A program made the position numbers and the translations under genes. This document shows positions 18,274 to 28,161 of a stretch of DNA of 64,000 nucleotides, one piece after another. Every line of letters starts with the position of its first letter. Within the stretch, counting starts at the first letter, position 1. The stretch is from NCBI GenBank assembly GCA_002709085.1, contig PAPR01000062.1, positions 1 through 64,000 on the forward strand, given 5' to 3'. The notes beneath the pieces are model-generated. The model did not search any database. It had not been told where the DNA came from and saw only the letters and a list, made by a program, of their open reading frames with translations. Source of the stretch: Pseudooceanicola sp. (GTDB lineage Bacteria > Pseudomonadota > Alphaproteobacteria > Rhodobacterales > Rhodobacteraceae).

Positions 18274-18318
18274 ATGACGCGCCGCCAGATCATTATCTGC
18301 TGCATTACCGCCTGCTGA
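18274..18318 (+). CDS. Cysteine-rich leader peptide upstream of cysS (attenuator candidate)
   Basis: A 14-codon ORF, MTRRQIIICCITAC, with Cys at positions 9, 10 and 14, ending at TGA 18316-18318, 81 bases before cysS. Three Cys in 14 residues is far above the usual share (near 1%). GCCTGC in its last codons (18310-18315) can pair with GCAGGC at 18327-18332, which can instead pair with GCCTGCG at 18372-18378 just before the cysS Shine-Dalgarno sequence. Seen: the ORF and the pairings. Known: cysteine-run leader ORFs act as cysteine-responsive attenuators in mycobacteria. Inferred: ribosomes stalling at Cys codons when Cys-tRNA is scarce shift the pairing and change cysS expression. Confidence 0.6.
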   Translation: MTRRQIIICCITAC

Positions 18319-18399
18319 GACAACTCGCAGGCCGCTTCTTCGTTTCCAATTCCCGACGATCTTGCTAAGCCGCCTGCGGACCAACCGCGAGGGACCGAG

Positions 18400-19803
18400 A
18401 TGGTCGAGATACGCCTGACGAACTCCAAGACCCGCCGCAAGGAGGTCTTGGCCCCGATCGATCCCGCAGACGTGCGGATGTATGTCTGCGGCCCAACGGT
18501 CTATGACCGCGCGCACCTTGGCAACGCGCGCCCGGTGGTGGTGTTCGATGTGCTGAACCGGCTGCTGCGGCACGTCTACGGGGAGGGCGCCGTGACCTAT
18601 GTGCGCAATTTCACCGATGTGGATGACAAGATCAACGCCCGCGCGGCGCGCGATGGGCGCACGATCCGCGAGATCACGGACGAGACGATCGGCTGGTACC
18701 ACGAGGACATGAAAGCGCTCGGGGCACTGCGGCCGACCAAGGAGCCGCGCGCGACGGAATATATCGAGCAGATGGTGGAGATGATCGATGAGCTTGGCGC
18801 GCGTGGCCATGCCTATGCGGCTGAGGGGCACGTGCTCTTCTCTGTTGACAGCTATGCGGATTACGGTGCGCTGTCGGGCCGGACCGTGGAGGACATGATC
18901 GCTGGCGCGCGAGTCGAGGTCGCCCCCTACAAGCGTAACCCGATGGATTTCGTCCTGTGGAAGCCCTCGGAGCCGGATTTGCCGGGTTGGGACGGGCCGA
19001 TGATCGGGGGCGAGCGGCTGGGTCGTGGGCGCCCCGGTTGGCATATCGAGTGTTCTGCGATGGCCAAAGCCCTGCTTGACGACAAGTTTGACATTCACGC
19101 GGGCGGTATCGACCTGACGTTCCCACACCACGAGAACGAGATCGCGCAAAGCTGCTGCGCCAACGGCACCGAGGAAATGGCCCGCTTCTGGCTGCACAAC
19201 GAGATGCTGCAGGTCGAGGGCAAGAAGATGTCCAAATCGCTGGGCAATTTCTTTACCGTGCGGGATTTGCTGGATCAGGGGGTGCCGGGCGAGGTGATCC
19301 GGTTCGTCTTCCTCGGCACGCATTACCGCAAGCCGATGGACTGGACGGAGAAGAAGCGGGATGAGGCGGAGGCCACCTTGCGCGGCTGGCGCGAGGTGAC
19401 TGCTGGCGCGACCCCGGAGCCGAACCCGCACTCCGACGTGATGACGTGCCTTGCCGACGATCTGAACACCTCGGGCGCGATTGCCAGCCTGCACCGGCAA
19501 TACGCGAATGTCCGCAAGGGTGCGTTGCGCCCCGGTCGGTTCTTGTGGAGCGCGCAACTGCTGGGATTGCTCACGCCAGACCTGGGCGGCTGGGACGCCA
19601 CGGCGAGCGTCGACCTCACCACCTATTCCGACGCCTTGGCCGCCGCCCGCGCCGAGGCAATGGCCAGCAAGGATTTCTCCCGTGTCGATACGCTCAAGAC
19701 CGCCTTGACGGCGGCGGGGGTCGAGGTGCGTATGTCCAAGGAGGGGATCGAATTGATCCCCGGTCCGGACTTCGATGCAGACAAACTGGAGTTCGTGTCG
19801 TGA
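18400..19803 (+). CDS. cysS: Cysteinyl-tRNA synthetase
   Basis: A 467-residue class I synthetase that charges tRNA-Cys. The N-terminal catalytic domain has the HIGH-like motif '[23 protein letters not shown]', zinc-binding residues in that Cys and in '[39 protein letters not shown]', and the KMSKS loop '[17 protein letters not shown]'. The C-terminal helical anticodon-binding part is present. Start ATG 18400 follows GAGGGACCGAG. A Cys-rich leader ORF lies upstream. The citramalate synthase gene starts 103 bases after the stop. Confidence 0.96.
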   Translation: MVEIRLTNSKTRRKEVLAPIDPADVRMYVCGPTVYDRAHLGNARPVVVFDVLNRLLRHVYGEGAVTYVRNFTDVDDKINARAARDGRTIREITDETIGWYHEDMKALGALRPTKEPRATEYIEQMVEMIDELGARGHAYAAEGHVLFSVDSYADYGALSGRTVEDMIAGARVEVAPYKRNPMDFVLWKPSEPDLPGWDGPMIGGERLGRGRPGWHIECSAMAKALLDDKFDIHAGGIDLTFPHHENEIAQSCCANGTEEMARFWLHNEMLQVEGKKMSKSLGNFFTVRDLLDQGVPGEVIRFVFLGTHYRKPMDWTEKKRDEAEATLRGWREVTAGATPEPNPHSDVMTCLADDLNTSGAIASLHRQYANVRKGALRPGRFLWSAQLLGLLTPDLGGWDATASVDLTTYSDALAAARAEAMASKDFSRVDTLKTALTAAGVEVRMSKEGIELIPGPDFDADKLEFVS

Positions 19804-19906
19804 GCGGGTCGTCGCGACATGCGGGGACGAGGGGGGGATATGTCCAGGGGGCGCTGTTCCAGACCCCAGGATATTTCCGGCAAGACAGATGCGGGATGGT
19901 CCGGCG

Positions 19907-21565
19907 ATGACCCTGGAGCGCCTGTACCTCTACGACACCACCCTGCGCGACGGGCAGCAGACGCAGGGCGTGCAGTTCTCGGCGCCGGAGAAGCATCAGA
20001 TTTGCGCAATGCTCGACACGCTCGGCGTGGATTACATCGAGGGCGGCTGGCCCGGGGCGAACCCGACCGACAGCGCGTTTTTTGACGAGGCGCCGCAGAC
20101 GCGGGCGCGGATGACGGCCTTTGGGATGACCAAACGCTCGGGGCGCTCGGCGGAAAATGACGACGTCTTGGCGGCGGTGATGAACGCGGGGACGCAGAGC
20201 GTATGCCTCGTCGGCAAGACGCATGATTTCCACGTGCGCACCGCGCTTGAGATCCCGCTGGAGGAGAACGTCGAGAACATTCGCGCCTCGGTCGCGCATC
20301 TGGTGGCGCAGGGGCGCGAGGCGTTGTTCGATGCGGAGCATTTCTTTGACGGATTTAAGGCCAATCCCACCTATGCGCTGGAGTGTCTGCGCGCGGCGCG
20401 TGACGCCGGGGCGCGCTGGATTGTGCTTTGCGATACCAACGGGGGCACGCTGCCGTCGGAGATTTCGCAGATCGTCCGGTCTGTCATTGACGCGGGTTTG
20501 CCGGGTGAGCGCCTTGGCATCCACACGCATAACGACACGGCCAATGCGGTGGCGGGCTCGCTGGCGGCGGTCGATGCCGGGGTGCGCCAGATACAGGGGA
20601 CGCTCAACGGGCTGGGGGAGCGGTGCGGCAATGCCAACCTGATCACCCTGATCGCGGTGCTGATGCTGAAGGAACCCTATCGCAGCCGCTACGAGACCGG
20701 GGTGAGCGAGGCGGCCTTGACCGGGCTGACCCAAGTGTCGCGCCAATTGGACGACATCCTCAATCGTGTGCCACTGCGGCAGGCAGCTTTTGTCGGCGCT
20801 TCGGCCTTTGCGCACAAGGCAGGATTGCATGCGAGCGCGATCCTCAAGGACCCGAGCACATACGAACATATTGACCCGGCTGTGGTCGGCAACGCCCGCG
20901 TTATCCCGATGTCGAACCAGGCGGGACAGTCAAACCTGCGTCGTCGTCTGGCCGATGCCGGGCTGGTGGTGGAGGCCGGGGATCCGGCGCTCGCACGTAT
21001 CCTCGACGAGGTGAAGGCCCGCGAAGATCGCGGCTATACCTACGATTCCGCGCAGGCATCCTTCGAGGTGCTGGCGCGGCAGGTTCTGGGCCGGATGCCG
21101 GAGTTTTTCGAGGTGGAGCGGTATCGCGTCTCGGTTGAGCGGCGTCGGAACAGATACGACCACACAATCACGCTTTCCGAGGCGGTTGTCGTGGTGAAGG
21201 TGGATGGGGAGAAGCGCCTTTCAGTGTCGGAAAGCCTTGACGAAAGCGGCCACGATCGCGGCCCCGTCAACGCGTTGGCAACCGCGCTGGCAAAGGACCT
21301 CGGGCAATATCAGGACGCGATTGATGACATGCACCTGGTTGATTTCAAGGTGCGAATTACCCAAGGCGGGACGGAAGCCGTAACTCGCGTCATCATAGAC
21401 AGTGAGGATCGCAGCGGACGGCGCTGGTCCACCGTGGGCGTGTCGCCCAACATCGTGGATGCCTCCTTTGAGGCGCTGCTGGATGCAATCAACTGGAAGT
21501 TGTTGCGCGAAACCAAGAGGGACACGCACAGGAGTGGCATGCAGGCGGAAGGCCAGACAGAATGA
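19907..21565 (+). CDS. cimA: (R)-citramalate synthase
   Basis: A 552-residue enzyme that condenses pyruvate and acetyl-CoA, the threonine-independent entry to isoleucine. The catalytic HMGL-like TIM barrel has 'YDTTLRDGQQTQGVQF' at the start and the metal-binding 'IHTHNDTANAVA' with 'GTLNGLGERCGNANL'. 'HKAGLHASAILKDPSTYEHIDPAVVGN' and a C-terminal LeuA-type allosteric domain (from about residue 400) fit CimA of the TIGR00977 group. I chose ATG 19907 (MTLERLYLYDTTLRDG); the longer open frame adds unrelated residues. The stop overlaps the next ATG as ATGA. Confidence 0.93.
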   Translation: MTLERLYLYDTTLRDGQQTQGVQFSAPEKHQICAMLDTLGVDYIEGGWPGANPTDSAFFDEAPQTRARMTAFGMTKRSGRSAENDDVLAAVMNAGTQSVCLVGKTHDFHVRTALEIPLEENVENIRASVAHLVAQGREALFDAEHFFDGFKANPTYALECLRAARDAGARWIVLCDTNGGTLPSEISQIVRSVIDAGLPGERLGIHTHNDTANAVAGSLAAVDAGVRQIQGTLNGLGERCGNANLITLIAVLMLKEPYRSRYETGVSEAALTGLTQVSRQLDDILNRVPLRQAAFVGASAFAHKAGLHASAILKDPSTYEHIDPAVVGNARVIPMSNQAGQSNLRRRLADAGLVVEAGDPALARILDEVKAREDRGYTYDSAQASFEVLARQVLGRMPEFFEVERYRVSVERRRNRYDHTITLSEAVVVVKVDGEKRLSVSESLDESGHDRGPVNALATALAKDLGQYQDAIDDMHLVDFKVRITQGGTEAVTRVIIDSEDRSGRRWSTVGVSPNIVDASFEALLDAINWKLLRETKRDTHRSGMQAEGQTE

Positions 21566-22548
21566 TCGGTAAGATATTTGTCGGGCTGGCGCTGTTGGCA
21601 GGGATCCCCCTGGTGATCGCGCTGGGCCTCATTGTCAGTCAATGGCCACGCGGTGCGGTGGCGGATAGTCCGGGGGGCCTGGATTTCTCTGCGCAATTGG
21701 CAGGGGGAGCGGAGCCGTTGCCGGCGTCTTCTGTCACCATGTCGGACGCCACCCATGCGCGTGTTCGTCACCTTGGTGCGACCACCGCCGATGCGCCGCT
21801 GGTTGTCCTGGTGCATGGCTCTGGCTGGGATGGCGGGCAGTTCGATGCGCTCGCCTTTGGGTTGAGCCGCGTCGGCGATGTGCTGGTGCCCGACTTGCGG
21901 GGCCACGGGGCGACGCCGGACCGGCGTGGCGATGTCGATTACCTCGGGCAATTCGAAGATGATCTCGCCGATCTGATCGAGCAGTACAAACGCGAGGACA
22001 AACAGGATGTTATCCTGCTCGGCCATTCTTCTGGTGGAGGGTTGGTGATCCGGTTTGCCAACGGTCCTCACGGGTCGATGATGGATCGGGCGGTGCTGCT
22101 GGCGCCCTTTGTGCAGTATGACGCGCCGATGCAGCGTCCGGGTTCGGGGGGATGGGCGCGAGCGCTGACGCGGCGAATCGTCGGTCTGTCGATGCTGAAC
22201 AGCGTCGGGATTCACGCGCTGGATCATCTGACAGTGATCGAGTTCGCCATGCCCGAGACCGTTTTGCAGGGATCGGAAGGTCACCGCGCCACGACGGCCT
22301 ATAGCTGGCGTCTGAACCAGAGCTTTTCACCGCGTCGGGACTGGCGGGCCGAAGTCGCCGCGCTGCCGCCCTTTTTGCTGGTGGCGGGAACGCGGGACGA
22401 GGCTTTTGTGGCGGAGGCATACGAGCCCCATTTCTCGCCCCTGACGGAAGCGGGCGAATACCTTCTGGTGCCGGGTGTCGGGCACCTCGATATTGTCAAT
22501 TCGGCGCGTACATTGGCCGCCGTGACCGCGTTTATCCGCGATGAATGA
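21562..22548 (+). CDS. Alpha/beta hydrolase with N-terminal membrane anchor
   Basis: A 328-residue protein. A hydrophobic helix (about residues 4-28, IFVGLALLAGIPLVIALGLIVSQW) probably anchors it in the inner membrane or acts as an uncleaved signal. The hydrolase fold shows the oxyanion strand 'LVVLVHGSGWDGGQFDAL', the nucleophile elbow 'LLGHSSGGG' (Ser about residue 156), an acidic residue near 'VAGTRDEAFV' and the late His in 'VPGVGHLDIV'. It is coupled to cimA by ATGA and to the next gene by an eight-base overlap. The substrate is unknown; lipid or ester is a reasonable guess. Confidence 0.85.
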   Translation: MIGKIFVGLALLAGIPLVIALGLIVSQWPRGAVADSPGGLDFSAQLAGGAEPLPASSVTMSDATHARVRHLGATTADAPLVVLVHGSGWDGGQFDALAFGLSRVGDVLVPDLRGHGATPDRRGDVDYLGQFEDDLADLIEQYKREDKQDVILLGHSSGGGLVIRFANGPHGSMMDRAVLLAPFVQYDAPMQRPGSGGWARALTRRIVGLSMLNSVGIHALDHLTVIEFAMPETVLQGSEGHRATTAYSWRLNQSFSPRRDWRAEVAALPPFLLVAGTRDEAFVAEAYEPHFSPLTEAGEYLLVPGVGHLDIVNSARTLAAVTAFIRDE

Positions 22549-23329
22549 CGATCTGAACGCCTGCGCCGCGCTGGTCGAACGTGGGGATCCGGTGCGCTTC
22601 CGTGCGGCAATGGCGGCGCCGGTGGCGGCGCGGCGTGTTCTGTTTCCACTCTACGCCTTCAACCTGGAGGTCGCGCGCGCGCCCTGGGTCACGCAGGAGC
22701 CGTTGATCGCGCGGATGCGGTTGCAATGGTGGCGGGATGCGCTGGCCGAGATCGCCGAGGGCGGCGTGGTGCGGCGCCACGAGGTCGTGACGCCCCTGGC
22801 GCTGGCGATCCGGGCGGAGGATGTGCCCGCGCTCGACCGGCTGGTCGCCGCGCGCGACCGCGATGTGGAGCCCGCCGATTTCGCCAATGAGGCCGAGGTG
22901 CTGGATTATCTCGACGCGACCTCTACCGGATTGATCGCGGTGGCGGCGCATCGTCTGGGGGGGGATGCCTTGGGCGCGGCGGTCGGGGATGTTGCAGGTT
23001 CGGCGGGACGTGCTCTGGGCCTTGCGAATTGGCTGATGGCGGTCCCGGTCCTGGAGGCGGCCGGACGCAGGCCCTTGCCAGAGGGATCGGACACAGCAAT
23101 TGCCGGATTAGCGAGGGCCGGTACGGTCGCATGGCAAGAGGTGCGGCGGGCATGGCGCGGCGTTCCGAACGCTGCGAAGCCCGCGTTCTTTCCTATGGCG
23201 GGGGCCGGGATGATCCTGCGCCGTGCGCTGCGCGATCCGGGCCTTGTGCGCGCGGATGGCTTGGAGCCGGGGCAGTTGCAGGCGCGGCTACGCATGGCGG
23301 CGATGGCGGTGAGCGGGCGCCTTTGGTGA
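22541..23329 (+). CDS. Squalene/phytoene synthase family protein, NDUFAF6-like
   Basis: A 262-residue all-helical protein of the squalene/phytoene synthase superfamily ('LFPLYAFNLEVARAPWVTQEPLIARMRLQWWRDALAEIAEG'). The Asp-rich motifs that bind Mg and prenyl diphosphate in true synthases are not seen: the first-motif position reads YAFNLEVAR, not a DxxxD. This matches the bacterial relatives of mitochondrial NDUFAF6, an assembly factor of respiratory complex I, and not carotenoid enzymes. There are no carotenoid genes nearby. The role here is inferred from sequence only. Confidence 0.78.
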   Translation: MNDDLNACAALVERGDPVRFRAAMAAPVAARRVLFPLYAFNLEVARAPWVTQEPLIARMRLQWWRDALAEIAEGGVVRRHEVVTPLALAIRAEDVPALDRLVAARDRDVEPADFANEAEVLDYLDATSTGLIAVAAHRLGGDALGAAVGDVAGSAGRALGLANWLMAVPVLEAAGRRPLPEGSDTAIAGLARAGTVAWQEVRRAWRGVPNAAKPAFFPMAGAGMILRRALRDPGLVRADGLEPGQLQARLRMAAMAVSGRLW

Positions 23330-23372
23330 GGCGCGCGCGTCATCAGGCCCGCGCGACCGGGTCTGCGCGGCG

Positions 23373-23395
23373 CATGGATATTTGCAAAACCAAAG
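23373..23395 (+). repeat. Degenerate copy of the intergenic GGATATTT element
   Basis: GGATATTT, six bases, then CCAAAGTG, 44 bases after the preceding stop codon. It has the 8-6-8 layout of the stronger 22-bp elements elsewhere in the window but a different right half. A similar variant, in reverse orientation, lies near 26929-26952. Confidence 0.4.
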
Positions 23396-23427
23396 TGGTC
23401 AGGTTTTGGCTAGCGGGTGCGGATGGC

Positions 23428-24651
23428 TTAGGCCGCCTGCGTCTTGGGCCGGGTCAGTAGCCATATGAGAGAGCCCCCGGCCAACACGAGGAAGGGGACC
23501 ATAGCGAGGTTCACCGCCGCCCAGCCCGCCTGTGGCGTGCCGCCCGAGCAATTCATCAGCCCGCCCGAGGACAGAGAGGCCACCGTCACGCCGCCAAAGA
23601 CGATCAGGTCGTTCAGCCCCTGCATCCGGCCCCGTTCATGCGGCGCATGCGCCCCGGCAAGCATTGATGTGGCGCCGATAAAGCCAAAGTTCCACCCGAC
23701 GCCCAGAAGCACCAGAGCGATGAAGAAGTTCGCCAGATCAACCCCTTGCAGCGCCACTGCGCCCGCCCCGGCGAGGATGACCAACCCGGCGGCCATGATC
23801 TTTTCCACACCGAAGCGGGCGATCAGATGACCGGTGAAAAAGCTGGGGATATACATCGCCAGAACGTGGAAAGACACGACATCGGCGGCATTCGACTTGT
23901 CAAAGCCGCAGCCCACCACCGCAAGCGGGGTCGAGGTCATGACCAGGTTCATCAACGCGTAAGAGACCATGGCGCAGATCACCGCCACCGCGATGCGCGG
24001 CGTCTTTAGCAGCTCCATCCGCGAGCGGCCTCGCGGTGCGTCCTGCGAGGGCACCGGGGGCTTGGGAATGTCGATCATGATGAACAGCATCGAGCCGATG
24101 ACGTTGACCGCAATCACCGCGAGATAGGTGCCGAGGAAGGGCACCACCATGGCGTCCGCCGTCACCTTGACCAGCTGCGGCCCGATCAGCGCCGAGAGGA
24201 GGCCGCCTGCCATGACATAAGAGATCGCCTTGGGACGAAAGGTGTCCGATGCCGTGTCGGCGGCGGCAAAGCGGTAGAACCCTTGCGCCGACATGTAGAT
24301 CCCGGTGCAGAACGAGCCGAGCAGGAAAATCGGGAAGGAGGCGAGGTAGAGCCCGATCGCCCCGATGATCCCGCCGAGTGCGCCACCGCAGGCCCCGACA
24401 AAGAACCCGGTGCGGCGACCGTATCGCTGCATGATCCAGGAGAGCGGCGTGGCCGACGACATGGAGCCGAGCACGATGAGCGATATCGGCAGCGTGGCAA
24501 AACAGGGGTTGGCTGCCAACGACTGGCCCGCCAATCCGCCGATGGTGAAGATCATCGGCATTTGTGCGCCGAGGAACGCCTGCGCCATCACCAGCACCAT
24601 GACATTACGTCTTGCGCGGCGGTCGTCCGGGAGGTGGTCGGTACTGCTCAT
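23428..24651 (-). CDS. MFS transporter
   Basis: A 407-residue membrane protein with about twelve hydrophobic segments in two halves. 'SWIMQRYGRRTGFFVGACGG' between helices 2 and 3 is the MFS loop motif, and a basic cytoplasmic loop lies near the middle (PVPSQDAPRGRSRMELLKTPR). The N-terminus before helix 1 is short and hydrophilic. Substrate cannot be read from the sequence. It is the last gene of a minus-strand run behind cobB, 59 bases away, so a link to cobalamin uptake or export is possible but unproven. Confidence 0.87.
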   Translation of the reverse strand: MSSTDHLPDDRRARRNVMVLVMAQAFLGAQMPMIFTIGGLAGQSLAANPCFATLPISLIVLGSMSSATPLSWIMQRYGRRTGFFVGACGGALGGIIGAIGLYLASFPIFLLGSFCTGIYMSAQGFYRFAAADTASDTFRPKAISYVMAGGLLSALIGPQLVKVTADAMVVPFLGTYLAVIAVNVIGSMLFIMIDIPKPPVPSQDAPRGRSRMELLKTPRIAVAVICAMVSYALMNLVMTSTPLAVVGCGFDKSNAADVVSFHVLAMYIPSFFTGHLIARFGVEKIMAAGLVILAGAGAVALQGVDLANFFIALVLLGVGWNFGFIGATSMLAGAHAPHERGRMQGLNDLIVFGGVTVASLSSGGLMNCSGGTPQAGWAAVNLAMVPFLVLAGGSLIWLLTRPKTQAA

Positions 24652-24710
24652 CGCAAAGGCGTAGCGCGCGGCGAGGGGGTGCGCAAGTCCGCGCGAGCGT
24701 GTGGTGAGCC

Positions 24711-26003
24711 TCAGCCCCGGTCGATGATATGCGCGAAGGAGCCGCAGATTTGTCCCTCGCGAATGCCCATCGGAGGAAGCGCGGCACCGGTCGCGTCGGT
24801 GGCTTCGAAAAGCGGCGCGCCCCCCTTGTGCAGGGTTGTGGCGTAGTGGAATTCATGCGCCCGGTGCCTGCCCGGAAAGGGACCGGTGGTGGCCGTGAGG
24901 GTTCGGTAGCCAAGGTGCAGGCGCTGCGTCTTGAACGAGGTCGCCAGCGGCAGCAGACCGGCCATTTGATGCGGCGTATTGTCGCTATCGAACAGCACAT
25001 CACCCAGGACCATGTAGCCGCCGCATTCGCCGTAGATGGGCCTGTGATCTCCATGTCGCCGCAGGGTAGCGAGGAAGGTCGCCGCGCGCGCGATCCGCCC
25101 TGCATGCAGTTCCGGATAGCCGCCCGGCAGGAAGACGAAATCCGCCTGAGGCACGGCGTGATCCGCAAGCGGTGAGAAGAAGCGCAGCTCTGCGCCCGCC
25201 GCGCGCCAATCGTTCAACATATGCGGATAGGTGAAGGCAAAGGCCTCATCCCGCGCGATGGCGATGGTCTGGGCCGGCGGGTTCAATCGTGCGGATGGGT
25301 CGAGGTCAGGGACGTCGGGCAGGGGGGTGGAAAGGCTCAGCAGCGCTTCGAGGTCGGTCGCCTCGTCCCCCGCGCCCCCCGCCGCAAGCGCATCGGCGGC
25401 GCGGTCGAGAAAGGCAGCGAGATCGGGGTTCTCCCCCGCCTGCACCAGCCCGAGGTGGCGAGAGGGCAGTGCCAGATCCGCGCGTCTCGGCAGTGCTGCC
25501 AGCACCGGGAGGCCCAGCGGGGCAAGGGCCGCGCGCAGCATTCCCGCATGGCGCGCCGAGCCGACATTGTTCAGGATCACCCCGGCGACCCGGACCGCGG
25601 GATCATGTGCTGCAAAGCCCGCCACGAGCGGGGCCACCGATTGCGCCATGCGCGCCGCGTCGACGACCAGCACCACCGGCAAGGCCATCAGCCGCGCCAG
25701 ATCGGCCACCGCGCCGCGGCCCTCGGGCGGTGCGCCGTCAAACAGGCCCATGGCCCCTTCGATGATCAACAGTTCAGGCCCGGCGGCGAGCGAAATCAGA
25801 CGTTCGGGTGACATCGCCCAGGCGTCAAGGTTGACGCAGGACGCACCGCAAGCGGCCTCGTGAAAGCGCGGATCGATGTAGTCAGGACCGGATTTCGCGC
25901 CCCGCACGTCGAGGCCGAGACGGCTCAGCAGGCGCAACAGGGCCAGCGTTACGGTGGTCTTGCCCGCGCCCGAGGACGGCGCGGCGAGGATCAGCCCCGG
26001 CAT
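24711..26003 (-). CDS. cobB: (Hydrogeno)cobyrinic acid a,c-diamide synthase
   Basis: A 430-residue amidotransferase that adds amides to side chains a and c of the corrin ring, using glutamine and ATP. The ATP-binding P-loop is 'APSSGAGKTTVTLALL' near residue 10, followed by 'KSGPDYIDPRFHEAACG'. The C-terminal GATase_3 domain has its Cys in 'YGECGGYMVLG' (about residue 327) and a His in 'HRAHEFHYATT'. The start lies four bases after the cobA stop, so the two genes are one operon. Aerobic-type pathway is likely in this group. Confidence 0.94.
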   Translation of the reverse strand: MPGLILAAPSSGAGKTTVTLALLRLLSRLGLDVRGAKSGPDYIDPRFHEAACGASCVNLDAWAMSPERLISLAAGPELLIIEGAMGLFDGAPPEGRGAVADLARLMALPVVLVVDAARMAQSVAPLVAGFAAHDPAVRVAGVILNNVGSARHAGMLRAALAPLGLPVLAALPRRADLALPSRHLGLVQAGENPDLAAFLDRAADALAAGGAGDEATDLEALLSLSTPLPDVPDLDPSARLNPPAQTIAIARDEAFAFTYPHMLNDWRAAGAELRFFSPLADHAVPQADFVFLPGGYPELHAGRIARAATFLATLRRHGDHRPIYGECGGYMVLGDVLFDSDNTPHQMAGLLPLATSFKTQRLHLGYRTLTATTGPFPGRHRAHEFHYATTLHKGGAPLFEATDATGAALPPMGIREGQICGSFAHIIDRG

Positions 26004-26007
26004 CCGC

Positions 26008-26868
<861 letters not shown>

Positions 26869-26928
26869 CTTCTCTATATGGCCCGACGAGGGGGGCCTGA
26901 AAAGGTCCCGACAGATGATTTCACTTGG

Positions 26929-26976
26929 GTTTTTAAAATATCCCGGGGGAGGCCGCAGGCCGGGGGCAGCGCCCCC
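26929..26976 (-). terminator. Repeat element with GC-rich hairpins downstream of truA (terminator candidate)
   Basis: Read on the minus strand (the direction of truA), GGGGGC-GCT-GCCCCC (26976-26962) is a six-base-pair hairpin. GGCC-TGC-GGCC (26961-26951) follows, and then GGGATATTTTAAAAAC, a GGATATTT element. It lies about 50 bases after the truA stop and 60 bases before cobA, so it could end truA transcription and separate it from cobA. The T-run is short, so this is only a candidate. Confidence 0.4.
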
Positions 26977-27024
26977 TGCGACACCCGGGCGGGTTTATCG
27001 GCAAGGATCGCCAGCAACAGCGCT

Positions 27025-27795
27025 TTACGCGGCGAAGGGGTCATCCGGATAGCCCACCCCGACGAGGTACAGGCCCTGCGGCGGGCAGACCGGACCGCAG
27101 GCGGCGCGGTCGCGCGCCTCCAGCACTTCGCCCACCCGCTCGGGCGGCCAATGACCCGACCCGACGCGTTCAAGCGTTCCGACAAACGATCGCACCTGAT
27201 TGTGCAGGAACGAACGGGCGCGGAAATGCAGCCGGATCTCGGGACCGGAGAGCGTCTCATGCGGCTCGATCCGGATCTCGTCCAGCGTCTTGACCGGGCT
27301 CTTGGCCTGACAAGTCGACGAGCGGAAGGTGGTGAAATCGTGATGCCCGACCAGATGCGCGGCGCCGGCGCGCATTGCCGCGATGTCCAGCGGATGCGAG
27401 ACCTGCCAGACCAGCCCCGCGTCATGGGTGGCCGGAGCGCGGCGGGTCAGCAGGCGAAAGAGGTAGCGCCGCTCAACCGCCGAAAACCGTGCGTGCCATT
27501 CGGGGTCGACCTCGGCGCAGGCGCGGATCGCCACGCCCGAGCGTTTGAGGTGGTAGTTCAGCGCCTCGGACAGGCGGAAGGGGTCCCAGCTCTTGCCCAG
27601 ATCGCAATGCGCGACCTGCGCGGTGGCATGGACCCCGGCGTCCGTGCGACCGGCGGCGGCGATGGTGTGCGGCCCCGGCTCCAACCGTGCCAGCGCCTGT
27701 TCGATCGCGCCTTGAACCGAGGGCTGATCGGCCTGACGCTGCCACCCGGCAAAGGGCGCGCCGTGATATTCGACCTGAAGGGCATAACGGGGCAT
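27025..27795 (-). CDS. truA: tRNA pseudouridine synthase A
   Basis: A 256-residue enzyme that converts U38-40 of tRNA anticodon stems to pseudouridine. The catalytic Asp is Asp52 in '[15 protein letters not shown]'. The N-terminus '[32 protein letters not shown]' and the later '[21 protein letters not shown]' are family standards. Single gene on the minus strand, divergent from ycjX. Confidence 0.96.
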   Translation of the reverse strand: MPRYALQVEYHGAPFAGWQRQADQPSVQGAIEQALARLEPGPHTIAAAGRTDAGVHATAQVAHCDLGKSWDPFRLSEALNYHLKRSGVAIRACAEVDPEWHARFSAVERRYLFRLLTRRAPATHDAGLVWQVSHPLDIAAMRAGAAHLVGHHDFTTFRSSTCQAKSPVKTLDEIRIEPHETLSGPEIRLHFRARSFLHNQVRSFVGTLERVGSGHWPPERVGEVLEARDRAACGPVCPPQGLYLVGVGYPDDPFAA

Positions 27796-28161
27796 GGCGG
27801 GGATTTATCGCGGGCAGGCAGGCGGGTCCAGTGCCGGGTTTCAGCCGGTGCCCGGACCACTGCCTGACCTTGCGCGTTTGGGCGTTCGCGTCAGCAAAAG
27901 GCGCTTGCGAGGACGATCAATGGCGGTGCCGTCGCGTTGCACCTCGGAGAGTCGCCGTGCAGAAGCCACCAGCACATCCGCCGGGATGGTGGTCACAGCG
28001 ACAGGCATTGAGAGGCATCGACGCATGCACGATCCATCCCCCAAGGGGGGTGGCAGGCAGGCCGGGACGGCCCTATCTTCTGCCCAGTGGCATTACAGAA
28101 CCATTTGAGGGCGCGGCCATTCTTGGGGCGATATGAAGACAGGGCGGGGTTTGGAACTTTG
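27796..28161. other. Intergenic region between truA and ycjX
   Basis: 366 bases without a clear gene. A minus-strand open frame (28008-27841, 55 residues, from MPVAVTTIPADVLVASARRL) has ordinary composition but no Shine-Dalgarno sequence, so I do not call it. CCCCCAAGGGGGG around 28038-28050 is a short GC palindrome. The ycjX frame is open back to 28087, and the true ycjX start may lie anywhere from 28087 to 28162. Confidence 0.3.

Noticed and set aside
26869-27024. Cobalamin riboswitch before cobA
   Set aside because: No B12-box-like core is present. The region holds only GC-rich palindromes and a repeat element.
27841-28008. 55-codon minus-strand frame between truA and ycjX
   Set aside because: Ordinary composition but no start signal and no recognised family. 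Left uncalled and mentioned in the region entry.
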